Positions 9,549 through 18,762 of a stretch of 64,000 nucleotides of DNA are shown piece by piece. The translations under genes and the position numbers were made by a program. The stretch lies in the NCBI RefSeq assembly GCF_902705875.1, contig NZ_CACSIK010000001.1:2537166-2601165 (forward strand), given 5' to 3'. The number at the start of each line of letters is the position of its first letter. Position 1 is the stretch's first letter. This DNA comes from Zhongshania aliphaticivorans. GTDB taxonomy: Bacteria; Pseudomonadota; Gammaproteobacteria; Pseudomonadales; Spongiibacteraceae. A model generated the notes under the pieces. The model was not told the DNA's origin. It searched no databases and worked only from the letters and a program-made list of their open reading frames with translations.

Positions 9549-10451
9549 TTAACCTGCGACGTTCATAATTACTGCCATTTTTTCATGGTCAATTTCCAAG
9601 ACATCTCCACCTTCTTTTTCAAAACGGCGCCATGCTATTTGTATTGGATTTTGTGTAGAGGTGACCATTGGATGAGACCTAGGATGATAGTATTTACCAA
9701 ATACTGGCAACGCAGATTGCAAAAATCTAGCCAGCGTAAAAAAACAGAATCCCATTTTTTTAACAGCAGAAAATGGATTTCTTAACCAGCCTTCATGCTT
9801 CGCCATTGCCCAAAAACACTGTATTGTTTCGCTAGCAATATGACTTAAGGCATAAAGTACCATCCACTTCCGGTACCACTCATGCTCACCGTAAAGATGC
9901 TTATAAACTTCAAATGCGACAGCTCCGTGTTCAACCTCTTCAACTTGATGCCATAACCAAAGCGCTTTCATTACGCCATCACCTTCTTTGAACCACTGAT
10001 CATGCTTATCAAGAATGATCATGCCACCTAAAAACGTGAAGGTTTCATAGCCCGCCGTGAACCCAAGCAACCTCTTCATATCATCTTTTTTGGCGTGCTC
10101 TGAAAAATATTTCATTGCCTTTTTATCTAGTACACCTATCGCAGGATAACGTTTTGCTAACCACTTATTTAAAGCGATAAAATTTTTAGCGTGATGTCCC
10201 TCTTGGCCAATAATGGCCGAAACATCACGCAATAATTTCTCGTCAGTAATTTTCTTTTTGGCACTAGACATCGCCTTTACTAAATAACGCTCAAAATAAG
10301 GAACATGAACCCCTAGCGCGTTAATAAACATAGAAAATTCGGGTTTGGTTCGGCTCCACAGCGGGTCATTGAACTCAACTTTGTCGTAGTCAAACGTCAA
10401 CGGCCTAACGGGAAAGTCGTCCATTGGGTGGGAGCTGGGTTGTGTATTCAT
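9549..10451 (-). CDS. Ferritin-like di-iron protein ('metal-dependent hydrolase' PF10118 family)
   Basis: A 300-residue protein of the family usually annotated as predicted metal-dependent hydrolase. The sequence shows a di-iron carboxylate pattern on predicted helices: E54 (YFERY), E84-x2-H87 (QEGHH), E136 (GYETF) and E172-x2-H175 (EEVEHG). Two ExxH motifs plus two single glutamates are the ligand set of ferritin-like oxygenases and desaturases, so an oxygen-activating enzyme is at least as likely as a hydrolase. The ferredoxin gene immediately downstream supports this. The ATG at 10451 has GGAGAG 6 bases upstream. A 282-base gap separates it from the LAL regulator gene, so it probably has its own promoter and heads the operon. 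The oxygenase role is inference. Confidence 0.82.
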   Translation of the reverse strand: MNTQPSSHPMDDFPVRPLTFDYDKVEFNDPLWSRTKPEFSMFINALGVHVPYFERYLVKAMSSAKKKITDEKLLRDVSAIIGQEGHHAKNFIALNKWLAKRYPAIGVLDKKAMKYFSEHAKKDDMKRLLGFTAGYETFTFLGGMIILDKHDQWFKEGDGVMKALWLWHQVEEVEHGAVAFEVYKHLYGEHEWYRKWMVLYALSHIASETIQCFWAMAKHEGWLRNPFSAVKKMGFCFFTLARFLQSALPVFGKYYHPRSHPMVTSTQNPIQIAWRRFEKEGGDVLEIDHEKMAVIMNVAG

Positions 10452-10733
10452 AGCTACTCTCCATAATTCTTATGTGAGTAGAATTACATAAGAAATGGAA
10501 TACATAGCAGGCCGATAGGTTGGGTTTCTAGTTTAGAGGCAATGCCAGCCAGACCAAAAGGTTGGCAAATTCACTAAACATTATTATTATTTTAATAAAT
10601 TCAATGACTTACAAACAATAAAAAATAAGAATATAACACTGACATGACGAAACAATCGGAGGATTTACCATTCTGAAAGGGTTGTATTGTATTAAAAAAA
10701 GAACAATCAAAGCGGGAAAAACACTCGCCCCAA

Positions 10734-13517
10734 TTAAATAAGATTGATATTGCGTGCATAAGCAGCAGCGGCAGTTCTACTTCTAACCTCAACCTTTTGG
10801 TAGATATTATGTAGATGCCATTTAACTGTCGCCGTAGAGAGAACTAATTCTTTAGCAATTTCATTGTTAGCCATTCCGGCGCCAATAAGCTTAAGTATGT
10901 CTATTTCACGGCCTGTTAGCTCCTGGCATCGCTCATCTTGAGCAAGGGATTTATTGTTGTTCGCTGCCTCAAGCTCCCCGCCTGTGAGTAACATAAGCAA
11001 ACGATCAACGAAATCGTGTTTCACCTTCAATTCATCGCTCTGAGCAACATTAGAGCGCTTCGATCGTATATCTTCAAGAAGTGGTACAACAAAGCGGCCT
11101 GAAATCACTATCGGGTAGGCATGATCTTCCTGCGAGGCCAGTTTTACGACCTTATCCAGCTCACGAACACCTTCTTTTTTCTTACCAAGCTGCCACAGTG
11201 CCACCGCCTTCAATGTCTTCAAAGTGTATTGAAGACGGGCACTATCACGGCGCTTCATTTGCGTTAAATTAATTAGTTTTACAATCGTCTTAAAAGCCAA
11301 TTCTGCTTGATTATCAGCAATTAATAGCCGTGCTCTCACTATTTTGGATAGCTCATCCATCGCTGGGTATAGTTCTTCAGGAAAACCCACTTCAAGATCA
11401 CGAAAGAAGTTTGTTCGAATTATCGTTTCCTTGGCCGCTTCGATCTGGTTGTCCCATATTTGTAATTCAATTTCTTCAGCAATAAGACTATAGTGCAAGC
11501 GCGGTTGATTAGTACTCAGTGCTGTGTCTTGCCCCTGACGTAAAACCTGACGTGCTTGATCCAACTTTCCTGACCACGCCAACTGGCGAGCCTCATTTCT
11601 AATAGCGACCAATAAAAGTTCTACTGGGCCGTATAAAGACATAAAAGGACGACCTGAATAGGAATTTCTCCCAGCCAGATTAAAATTACACTTTTGAACA
11701 TTTATTTCTGTATTTAGTACATCTGCCATCGTACATAAGTACATATTATTTTCGTCTGCTGGTCCCGCCTTATAAGAAGCTGTCGTGGCATTTTCAAACG
11801 CCGCCCGCAGCTTTCCCATTTCTACATTTGCCAAGGTGGCAGAAAACACCGCCCACAAAGAAGCATAGTTGGAACCTGCCTTAATACTAAATTTGTAACC
11901 TTCTGCCGCATGAAGGACGCTCTGAGCATAATTGCGCTGTCCGAGCGAAGCATAGGCGAGGCAATTGTGAATAGACGAAATATTAAATGACTCCATTTCT
12001 GGCACAGCCACTAACGCGCTTTCACATAATGCGATACTCTTCTCCAAGCCATCGGCACACACTATTGCAATCGCCACGGTGGCTTTGGCCCGCCAATAAC
12101 ACTCCGTTTTATCTTCTTCACTTAATGACCATAAAAATAGACTTGAATCTTCAAGGCCAGCTAAGACCTTTTGACAGAGGTCGACAGCTTGATCTGGATC
12201 ACGGCTAAATGCACAGGACCAAGCATGATTCAATAGAAGCTGCGGGCTATTTGCATGATACTCAACGGGTAGCCTTCGCATCCAATCCAGTACGGTATAA
12301 TGATCCCCCTGCAGCAAAACCAAATCCGGTGCTCGGGCAGTAATTAAATCTGCCGCTTTTTCAAAATTTTGAGCTGTGAGGCAATACTGCACTGATTCTG
12401 TGAGCATATTTTCATTTTCACACCACTTAGCCGCATTAATACAAATTTCATTATATTTTGCGGGATTGACCTTTCTTAATTCTGATCGCAAGAAATCTGC
12501 AAACAAGTGGTGGTATCGAAACCACACTCCTTCACGGTCTTCACAGATAATAAAAATATTGTTCCTGTCTAGGTAATCCAGCATTTCATGGCCATTACCC
12601 AACTGGCTTATATGATCACACAGTTTTGCAGAGAACCTTATCAGCGGTGATGACAGTAACAAAAACTCCCTCACTTCCGACGACAAGCCCCGCAAAACTG
12701 TTTTCAATAGATACTCTGTCAACGCTTTGTCTTTGCCAGTAAATCCGGAGATAAACCCAGCAACAGATTCGTTTGAGTTAGAGATGGCCAATGCTGCAAG
12801 CTGAACTCCGGCAAACCACCCTTCCGTAGAGGTATGCAATGTTTCTGCTGCCCCTGGTGGGCACTCTAAATTGTGTGCTATTTTCAAATAATTGATGATT
12901 TCGTCGGTATTCAAGTTGAGCTCGTTTTGCTTGACCTCTGTGATCATCCCTGAAATTTGACGACGACTTAAATCTAAAGGCAAGCGATTTCGACCAGCTA
13001 ATACAATGCACATGGTTGAGGGTGCATGGGTAATCAATTTATTCCAAAACCGTATAATCTCTGGATTACTAATGTGTTGGAAATCATCGATAAATAAAAC
13101 GAATTCACTCTTGATGGCAATAATTCTTGCCAACAAGGAATCAAATAACGCCCCATAATCCCGAGAGGGATTGGACTTGAGAAATGCCAGTTCACGTAGG
13201 GCACTCTTGGGGTCTAAGCTATAAATACAGGCAATTAGATATTTAGAAAATAGCGAACACTCATTATCATCTTCATCTAGGCTCAACCAACAACATAACT
13301 TATTACTCTTTTCGGCATTACTATATAACTCAGCCATGAGGGTACTTTTACCTGACCCCGCAGAGGCAACAATAGTCAGTAACCCTGTCCCCGTTGTGTC
13401 ACACACGGCGCGCTGAGCAAGCTGATCTCTAATAAGCGCTTCAGCACGAATCCGAGGTGGCTTTAATTTGGTTTCTAATATCTGAAACTGACTAAAGGTT
13501 AGTCCAACGGTATTCAC
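10734..13517 (-). CDS. LAL-type transcriptional activator (MalT/AlkS-like LuxR family)
   Basis: A 927-residue regulator. A Walker A loop (ASAGSGKST, residues 51-59) and a Walker B-like strand (FVLFIDDFQHI) form the N-terminal STAND ATPase. A long helical, TPR-like central sensor follows, and the C-terminus has a LuxR helix-turn-helix (LTGREIDILKLIGAGMANNE then STATVKWHLHNIYQKV). This is the architecture of MalT and of AlkS, which bind an inducer and ATP before activating transcription. The start is GTG at 13517 with AAAGGAA 7 bases upstream; there is no ATG nearby. It lies between two divergent gene sets, an oxidation/transport operon on the same strand and the isomerase-ALDH-ligase operon on the other, and probably controls both. 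The inducer is unknown. Confidence 0.93.
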   Translation of the reverse strand: MNTVGLTFSQFQILETKLKPPRIRAEALIRDQLAQRAVCDTTGTGLLTIVASAGSGKSTLMAELYSNAEKSNKLCCWLSLDEDDNECSLFSKYLIACIYSLDPKSALRELAFLKSNPSRDYGALFDSLLARIIAIKSEFVLFIDDFQHISNPEIIRFWNKLITHAPSTMCIVLAGRNRLPLDLSRRQISGMITEVKQNELNLNTDEIINYLKIAHNLECPPGAAETLHTSTEGWFAGVQLAALAISNSNESVAGFISGFTGKDKALTEYLLKTVLRGLSSEVREFLLLSSPLIRFSAKLCDHISQLGNGHEMLDYLDRNNIFIICEDREGVWFRYHHLFADFLRSELRKVNPAKYNEICINAAKWCENENMLTESVQYCLTAQNFEKAADLITARAPDLVLLQGDHYTVLDWMRRLPVEYHANSPQLLLNHAWSCAFSRDPDQAVDLCQKVLAGLEDSSLFLWSLSEEDKTECYWRAKATVAIAIVCADGLEKSIALCESALVAVPEMESFNISSIHNCLAYASLGQRNYAQSVLHAAEGYKFSIKAGSNYASLWAVFSATLANVEMGKLRAAFENATTASYKAGPADENNMYLCTMADVLNTEINVQKCNFNLAGRNSYSGRPFMSLYGPVELLLVAIRNEARQLAWSGKLDQARQVLRQGQDTALSTNQPRLHYSLIAEEIELQIWDNQIEAAKETIIRTNFFRDLEVGFPEELYPAMDELSKIVRARLLIADNQAELAFKTIVKLINLTQMKRRDSARLQYTLKTLKAVALWQLGKKKEGVRELDKVVKLASQEDHAYPIVISGRFVVPLLEDIRSKRSNVAQSDELKVKHDFVDRLLMLLTGGELEAANNNKSLAQDERCQELTGREIDILKLIGAGMANNEIAKELVLSTATVKWHLHNIYQKVEVRSRTAAAAYARNINLI

Positions 13518-13969
13518 TCTTTATTCCTTTATTATTATGCAGAAATCTGTGGTATCACCAACCTAATGACAAGGCATGAATGAAGCCAACGCACTGATAA
13601 AATCTACCCAGCACACACGTCGAAATATCTAGATTTCTATCTATACGATAAATCGAAACGCTGAGAATGATCTATAAATTCGCTAGTCGAGTCAAACAGC
13701 ATTGCGTTAAGTGCCTCGAATATACCGTTTGTGGCACGGTAAAGCTTCATCATTGAACAACTATTTTGCGTTTTTAAGGGCCAGCTATACCTTATACACA
13801 ACAAAATAATCAAAAATTCTTACAAACCCCAACATTTCGATCGGGTAGCAAACGCCAATATTCCGATACGATACGTCTTACTACTCAATTTAAATAATAA
13901 ACCCTTGGGCTCCTAGTACAAATCTTCAGTACAGAGTTCGTATCTATCATCATATATGGAACAATAACA
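13518..13969. promoter_or_regulatory. Divergent intergenic region between LAL regulator and isomerase operon
   Basis: A 452-base stretch without a gene, AT-rich, that must hold the promoters for the regulator (left) and the isomerase operon (right). Visible symmetry includes TACCGT at 13723-13728 opposed to ACGGTA at 13736-13741 with a 7-base spacer, and an imperfect palindrome centred on TCTAGA near 13632. These are candidate operators only; I do not recognise a consensus for this regulator. No convincing start codon plus coding frame was found. Confidence 0.4.
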
Positions 13970-14443
13970 ATGCAACGTCATTACTCTAGTAAATTAATGC
14001 GCCACGGCTTCGCCGGAATACTCGTTTCATTAGTCACCGGATTTATTCTTATTTTTGCCATGCTCGGAGGTGCATCCCTCAGCCCAATCCCCATCCTTAT
14101 TGAATTTGACGTTCCTGGCACAGTGCAAGGCTGGCGTACTGTCCATATCGGCATGATGATGAACGGTATTATGGCTGTCGCCCTAGCCTGCGCCATGCGC
14201 ACTGTATACCTCAATGAAACTCAGGCTTTTCGAGTCTTTGGTGGAACGGTGCTCGCGGTTTGGGCTAATTTCATGTTCTATTTTTTTGGTATGTTCGCCC
14301 CAAACCACGGACTCACACTAGAAGCCAATGCGCTGGGGGAAGCGAGTATGGCGGGCGCTCTCGCCTTTTTTCCAGCCTTACTCGGTGCCATCACCCTGTT
14401 TTACGCGGTTTTCTGTATGCTGCGTGCAGAACCGTCTGACTAA
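13970..14443 (+). CDS. Styrene-oxide-isomerase-like membrane protein (StyC family)
   Basis: A 157-residue protein with four predicted membrane helices, close in length to StyC (about 169 residues). Recognisable blocks are IEFDVPGTVQGWRTVHIG, MMNGIMAVA, FMFYFFGMFAPNHGLT and ANALGE. StyC is a haem-b membrane enzyme that converts an epoxide to an aldehyde by Meinwald rearrangement. Aligning from memory, the haem-ligand histidine (StyC His58) corresponds to His59, the catalytic Asn64 to Asn65 and Tyr103 to Tyr104, while an Asp near 95 is Ala here. It is followed by an aldehyde dehydrogenase and an acyl-CoA ligase, the same logic as StyC-StyD-PaaK in styrene catabolism. The substrate need not be styrene oxide. 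The ATG has GGA 9 bases upstream. Confidence 0.78.
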   Translation: MQRHYSSKLMRHGFAGILVSLVTGFILIFAMLGGASLSPIPILIEFDVPGTVQGWRTVHIGMMMNGIMAVALACAMRTVYLNETQAFRVFGGTVLAVWANFMFYFFGMFAPNHGLTLEANALGEASMAGALAFFPALLGAITLFYAVFCMLRAEPSD

Positions 14444-14500
14444 TATAAAACTTTATCAATAATACAGTCATCGCTTGAAACATCGCGAAATGGAGAATTT

Positions 14501-15952
14501 ATGAGCATTGTAAACATGAATGACATAGTAAATAAAACGGATGCCGACTACGAGTTTGTCACGACATTTCAGGCCCAAAAGTTGGCATTTGAGAATAATA
14601 AATTCCCATCACTCAATGAGCGACGACGTCAGCTTAAAGCCCTAAAAGATGCATTAAAGGATAACAGCGATGAAATCATTAAAGCTCTAGGGCAGGACTT
14701 TGGCAGTCGTTGTACCGAGGAAACTCGACTTTCTGAAATAAGCAACAGCATTGGCAATATTGAGTATGCGAGCCGCCATCTAGGAAGCTGGATGCGCTCA
14801 CGTACAAGGGGCACCGGACTCTGGTTTTTACCTGGCAAAAACACCACCGCACCTCAACCACGAGGGGTTATTGGTATTATAGTGCCTTGGAATTACCCTA
14901 TTAATATCGCCATTTCTGGCTTGGCCTCTGCCATCGCAGCCGGTAACCGATGCATGGTGAAAATGTCAGAATGCACCCCAGCGTCTGAAAAGTTACTGAA
15001 AAAAATCCTTGCGACGGCTTTTAATGAAGACCATATTTCAATTTTTGGCGGTGAAGCCGATGCCGCCGCCGCATTTTCATCACTACCCTTTGATCACCTA
15101 ATGTTCACGGGATCTACTCGTGTTGGTCGTTACGTCATGACCGCCGCCGCCAAAAACCTCACACCTGTCACCCTCGAGCTTGGCGGCAAAAGCCCCGTTA
15201 TCGTTCACGATCAATATCCCATTGACGAAGTAGCTAAACGAGTACTTTGGGGCAAGACTTACAATGCCGCACAAACCTGTATTGCTCCTGATTACGCGCT
15301 TATCCCCAAGGGGAAGACAGAAGAATTTAAGATTTGGTTATCTCGCCATTTTAAAGACCATTTCCCAGACGGAATCGCATCAAACGACTACACATCAATC
15401 ATTAACAAAGCAAACTATGACCGGCTAAACAGCTTGGTTAATGAGGCAGAAGCCGATGGTGCAACTATAGTACGTATGGAAGAGCCTACGCCTGCGCATA
15501 TTCAAAAGCGAAAATTCCCACTGACGCTGATACTCAACCCCAGTCTAGATAGCAAAGTGATGAAAGATGAAATTTTTGGGCCAATATTCCCAATTATTGA
15601 AGTGGAATCCACTGACGCGGCAATTGAATTTGTGAACGCTAGAGAGCGGCCACTAGCTCTGTATTTGTTTTCAAACTCTCAGCGCCTTCAAGAGCAGGTA
15701 CTTGAATCTACCCATGCCGGTGGCGTCACTATCAACGACGTTATGATGCAATATTTGCAGGCCTCCCAACCCTTTGGAGGAATCGGCGCCAGTGGTTTCG
15801 GCTCATATCATGGCAAGGAAGGGTTTACTACTTTCTCTCACATCAAACCCGTATTCAGACAACGTGGTTTCGGGAGGTTTACTGGCTTGAAATTACTTTA
15901 TCCCCCGTACGGTACAATCGGCCGACGCTTAATTTCAATGATGGGGGGTTAG
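14501..15952 (+). CDS. NAD(P)-dependent aldehyde dehydrogenase (coniferyl-aldehyde/class 3 type)
   Basis: A 483-residue aldehyde dehydrogenase. Key residues are Asn131 (VPWNYP), Glu226 (LELGGKSP) and the nucleophile Cys260 (AAQTCIAPDY). The QTCIAPDY form and the lack of the longer N-terminal arm point to the coniferyl-aldehyde or class 3 fatty-aldehyde branch, which takes aromatic or medium-chain aldehydes. The ATG at 14501 has GGAG 6 bases upstream. It starts 57 bases after the isomerase-like gene and runs into the acyl-CoA ligase gene with a 2-base gap, so the three form one operon. In this context it would oxidise the aldehyde made by the isomerase to a carboxylic acid. The exact substrate is unknown. 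Confidence 0.93.
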   Translation: MSIVNMNDIVNKTDADYEFVTTFQAQKLAFENNKFPSLNERRRQLKALKDALKDNSDEIIKALGQDFGSRCTEETRLSEISNSIGNIEYASRHLGSWMRSRTRGTGLWFLPGKNTTAPQPRGVIGIIVPWNYPINIAISGLASAIAAGNRCMVKMSECTPASEKLLKKILATAFNEDHISIFGGEADAAAAFSSLPFDHLMFTGSTRVGRYVMTAAAKNLTPVTLELGGKSPVIVHDQYPIDEVAKRVLWGKTYNAAQTCIAPDYALIPKGKTEEFKIWLSRHFKDHFPDGIASNDYTSIINKANYDRLNSLVNEAEADGATIVRMEEPTPAHIQKRKFPLTLILNPSLDSKVMKDEIFGPIFPIIEVESTDAAIEFVNARERPLALYLFSNSQRLQEQVLESTHAGGVTINDVMMQYLQASQPFGGIGASGFGSYHGKEGFTTFSHIKPVFRQRGFGRFTGLKLLYPPYGTIGRRLISMMGG

Positions 15953-15954
15953 TG

Positions 15955-17559
15955 ATGACCATTGGACTCCACCCCTTTGCGGCAATCAATTTACATTGCG
16001 CTACACACCCAAATACAATTGCGGTAAACGATGACAATAATAGTTACACATTTGAGACCTTGCGCAAAAATGCTTGGCAGGCAGTAAATGGCTTCAAAAC
16101 GCTTGGATTAACGTCACAAGATCGCGTATCAGTGGTATGTAAAAATCGTTATGAAATAATGGTGCTTCTCACCGCTGCATTACTCGGCGGACCGGTGATA
16201 GTCCCCATCAACAGACGACTAACTAAAGACGAACTGTGCTGGATAATTAATGATGCACAATCTCAATGCATTGTCATGGACAGTGAAATTGCAGAAACCT
16301 TAGGCGATGTGGACATTGCGATTCAATTTGTTCTAAAAGATGCTACCTCAAGCCAAAAATCTTATGGACCTTGTTTCTCAGAATGGCTTGAACAGCAATC
16401 CCCCCGAAAGACTGAGCTAATTCTCACTGCAGATCGTGACTACTTACAGGTTTACACCTCCGGCACTAGCGGGTTTCCCAAAGGCGTGGTTCTCACTGAA
16501 GGGAATAGCATATCGCAATTAACTTCTCTCACCTTGACCCTTGATATTGCCATACTCGCTGGTGAACGCATGTATCAAGCCCTACCGTTATTTCATGTTG
16601 GTGGGATATTTATTTCTCTGATGTGCCTTAGCCGAGGTGCTAGCCTTTTCCTTCGCAGTGAATTTAACCCCGCTGAAACATGTAATTTAATCGCGAAAGA
16701 GAGCCTGCAACACGCAGCTCTTGTTCCGGCAATGATTCAAGCCTGCAGCAGCATAGGGGATACTGGCGAAAAAACCTTCAATACACTGAAAAGTATTTTT
16801 TATGGCGCCTCTCCCATCAGCGAAACCGTGTTACGAGCTGCCCATCAACATTTTAATTGTGATTTTGTGCAAATCTATGGAATGACTGAAACCCACAGCG
16901 TTATATCAATGCTCGGGGCTAGAGACCACCGCGAAATCTTTAATATTGTTGATTCACCGCTAATTCGTTCTGCTGGTCGACCTATACTCGGCACGACCAT
17001 CGCGATCATCGATTATGATGGTAACGCCGTTAAACAAGGTGATGTGGGTGAGATTAGGGTACGCTCAGACTTAGTTATGAAGGAATACTGGAATAATTCT
17101 AAAGCGACTAAAGAGTCAATTCAGGATGGCTATCTACTGACCGGAGATATTGGCCGGATTGATGACCGAGGCTATCTATTCGTTGTTGATCGACTTAAAG
17201 ATATCATCGTTTCCGGTGGTGAAAATATCGCCTCCTTAGAAGTTGAATCGGTACTCATGCAACATCCAGCCGTTACAGACGCTGCCGTTATCGGTGCCCC
17301 ACATGAAAAATGGGGGGAAATTGTTCTAGCCCTACTCGTCGTTAACACTGACGTTGATACCGCAGAAATCAACGAATTTACTCGGCGGTATTTATCTGGA
17401 TTCAAGGTGCCTAAATGCATTCTTTTTATTGACAGCATCCCACGCAATGCCGGAGGTAAAATATTAAAACGTAAACTTCGAGACACTTACTCCACCCTTG
17501 ATATAAATAATAGTAAGGGGAAATTACAAAATCTTAGGGAAACAGATGAGGCGTTATGA
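15955..17559 (+). CDS. Acyl-CoA synthetase / ligase (ANL superfamily)
   Basis: A 534-residue AMP-forming ligase. It has the P-loop-like A3 motif YTSGTSGFPKG, the IYGMTET A5 motif, the LLTGDIGRID A7/A8 region, the hinge DRLKDIIVSGGENI and the C-terminal catalytic lysine motif PRNAGGKILKRKL. This is the medium/long-chain acyl-CoA or aryl-CoA ligase architecture rather than acetyl-CoA synthetase. A GTG at 15952 overlaps the upstream stop, but the ATG at 15955 has a GGGGGG tract with better spacing. Being last in the isomerase-ALDH operon, it would couple the acid product to CoA for beta-oxidation. A rho-independent terminator follows at 17570. Confidence 0.93.
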   Translation: MTIGLHPFAAINLHCATHPNTIAVNDDNNSYTFETLRKNAWQAVNGFKTLGLTSQDRVSVVCKNRYEIMVLLTAALLGGPVIVPINRRLTKDELCWIINDAQSQCIVMDSEIAETLGDVDIAIQFVLKDATSSQKSYGPCFSEWLEQQSPRKTELILTADRDYLQVYTSGTSGFPKGVVLTEGNSISQLTSLTLTLDIAILAGERMYQALPLFHVGGIFISLMCLSRGASLFLRSEFNPAETCNLIAKESLQHAALVPAMIQACSSIGDTGEKTFNTLKSIFYGASPISETVLRAAHQHFNCDFVQIYGMTETHSVISMLGARDHREIFNIVDSPLIRSAGRPILGTTIAIIDYDGNAVKQGDVGEIRVRSDLVMKEYWNNSKATKESIQDGYLLTGDIGRIDDRGYLFVVDRLKDIIVSGGENIASLEVESVLMQHPAVTDAAVIGAPHEKWGEIVLALLVVNTDVDTAEINEFTRRYLSGFKVPKCILFIDSIPRNAGGKILKRKLRDTYSTLDINNSKGKLQNLRETDEAL

Positions 17560-17569
17560 GTTTACCCTC

Positions 17570-17609
17570 CAATCTCCTTGGTGATAACAAGAGATTGATT
17601 ACTTTTTTT
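17570..17609 (+). terminator. Rho-independent terminator after the acyl-CoA ligase
   Basis: A stem pairs 17570-17580 with 17588-17597 (CAATCTCCTTG against CAAGAGATTG, one bulged C) around a short GTGATAA loop. It is followed after five bases by a run of eight T. This closes the isomerase-ALDH-ligase operon. Confidence 0.8.
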
Positions 17610-17915
17610 TACTATCAATCTACAAAATATACAATCTTAAAATACCCGCACTAATCTTTCCCCTCAAGCTATACGCTCTTTTTGTAACAACAATTAGAGC
17701 GTATAACACTACACCTCAGCCCTGGGTTTCAACACTCAAAGGTGACGCAAGTCTCACTTCTGCAACTTAAATACAAAGTGCGTATTTTTACTAATAGGTC
17801 CGCGCAACACGCATGCAGATAATAGCCCCTCAGCTAAGGATAGTAGAACTATCAATTATCACGTAAACATCAAAAAGTAGTAAACCTTGCCTTGCTAGGA
17901 GCTTGACCGGAAGTC
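17610..17915. other. Intergenic region with a perfect 10-bp inverted repeat
   Basis: About 306 non-coding bases between the ligase terminator and the BLUF-like gene. TATACGCTCT at 17670-17679 is repeated in inverse (AGAGCGTATA) at 17696-17705 with a 16-base loop and no T-run, so it could be an operator or an RNA hairpin in the leader of the signalling operon. A TAGGAG at 17897-17902 is a candidate ribosome binding site for the next gene, although its spacing is long. Nothing else is recognisable. Confidence 0.4.
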
Positions 17916-18749
17916 ATGAAAAGAATTGCGTGTATCAGCACAATTAACGGATTAGAAAACAACGGTGACTTTTCAAGCTCGCTGATGGACCTTTACAATT
18001 CAACACGGGTTCATAATAGAGAGAATGATATTACTGGTGTTTTCATTATATCTGGCAGCAATTGTTTGCAAATTATGGAAGGCAATGCAACATCCGTGGC
18101 CAATGCAATTTATCGTATGGGAAGAGATAAACGCATTAGCGATTTAAGTGTTGTTATGAATTGCAACGAAGAATCGCCCGAGTATCGCGGCTGGAATATT
18201 CGCTTTATTAACGCAGGAACAGGCTCACATCTCGAATTCATAACAAAACTAAAGAAAAAATTAGCCAACAAAATAACAGCTAAAACACGAAGTGATCATG
18301 AACGCCTAGCACAACTTTTTAACGATTCTACAAACTCCAAAAAAACTTCAAAAATTACGCCACTCGCTAATACATCAGCAGCAGAAAATTTCAAACCCGC
18401 TTCCTCATATAAAAAACATGTCCTATCAATATCTTCTTGGCCACGACCAAACCAATTAAAGATGAGCCCCGAACTCATATCGCTCTGTTCAAACTTAATG
18501 CGCAGGCCTATTCATTTCGAAAGAATATTATCTCTTAAAATTTGTGCTTCAGAGAAGAATCTCGTACTAAATCTCGCTGCCTTAGATGATATTGGCTTAC
18601 TTAAACAGCATATAGACAATGATGCTAAAAACATTAATCAAGCAGATTCAAGAAAGACATCTCCAACAAATACATCATCAACCAGCAGAAAATCCTCAGA
18701 TAGATTTAGTCGCGTTTTAAGACGCTTCATTGCCACCACAAAGCATTAG
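17916..18749 (+). CDS. BLUF-fold sensor-like protein lacking the photoactive tyrosine
   Basis: A 277-residue protein. Residues 1-~98 match the BLUF flavin domain: RIACIS strand, [15 protein letters not shown] and [12 protein letters not shown], ending with GWNIRF. Compared with BLUF photoreceptors, the flavin-contacting Asn (N34) and Gln (Q52) and the Trp (W93) are present, but the essential Tyr near position 8 is Cys6 and the Met after the Trp is Ile95. Residues ~110-170 are Lys/Ser/Thr-rich linker. The C-terminal part ([20 protein letters not shown] onward) is helical and unrecognised, ending in a basic, serine-rich tail. It is the first gene of an operon with a GTPase and two Roadblock proteins, so it may act as a regulator or adaptor of the GTPase. 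Light sensing by the usual mechanism looks unlikely. Confidence 0.75.
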   Translation: MKRIACISTINGLENNGDFSSSLMDLYNSTRVHNRENDITGVFIISGSNCLQIMEGNATSVANAIYRMGRDKRISDLSVVMNCNEESPEYRGWNIRFINAGTGSHLEFITKLKKKLANKITAKTRSDHERLAQLFNDSTNSKKTSKITPLANTSAAENFKPASSYKKHVLSISSWPRPNQLKMSPELISLCSNLMRRPIHFERILSLKICASEKNLVLNLAALDDIGLLKQHIDNDAKNINQADSRKTSPTNTSSTSRKSSDRFSRVLRRFIATTKH

Positions 18750-18762
18750 GAAATCGCTATAC

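Noticed and set aside
17556..17651. A 32-codon frame starting MSLPSNLL with ATGA overlap of the ligase stop
   Set aside because: It runs straight through the terminator stem and T-run at 17570-17609 and resembles no family, so the overlap is probably chance.
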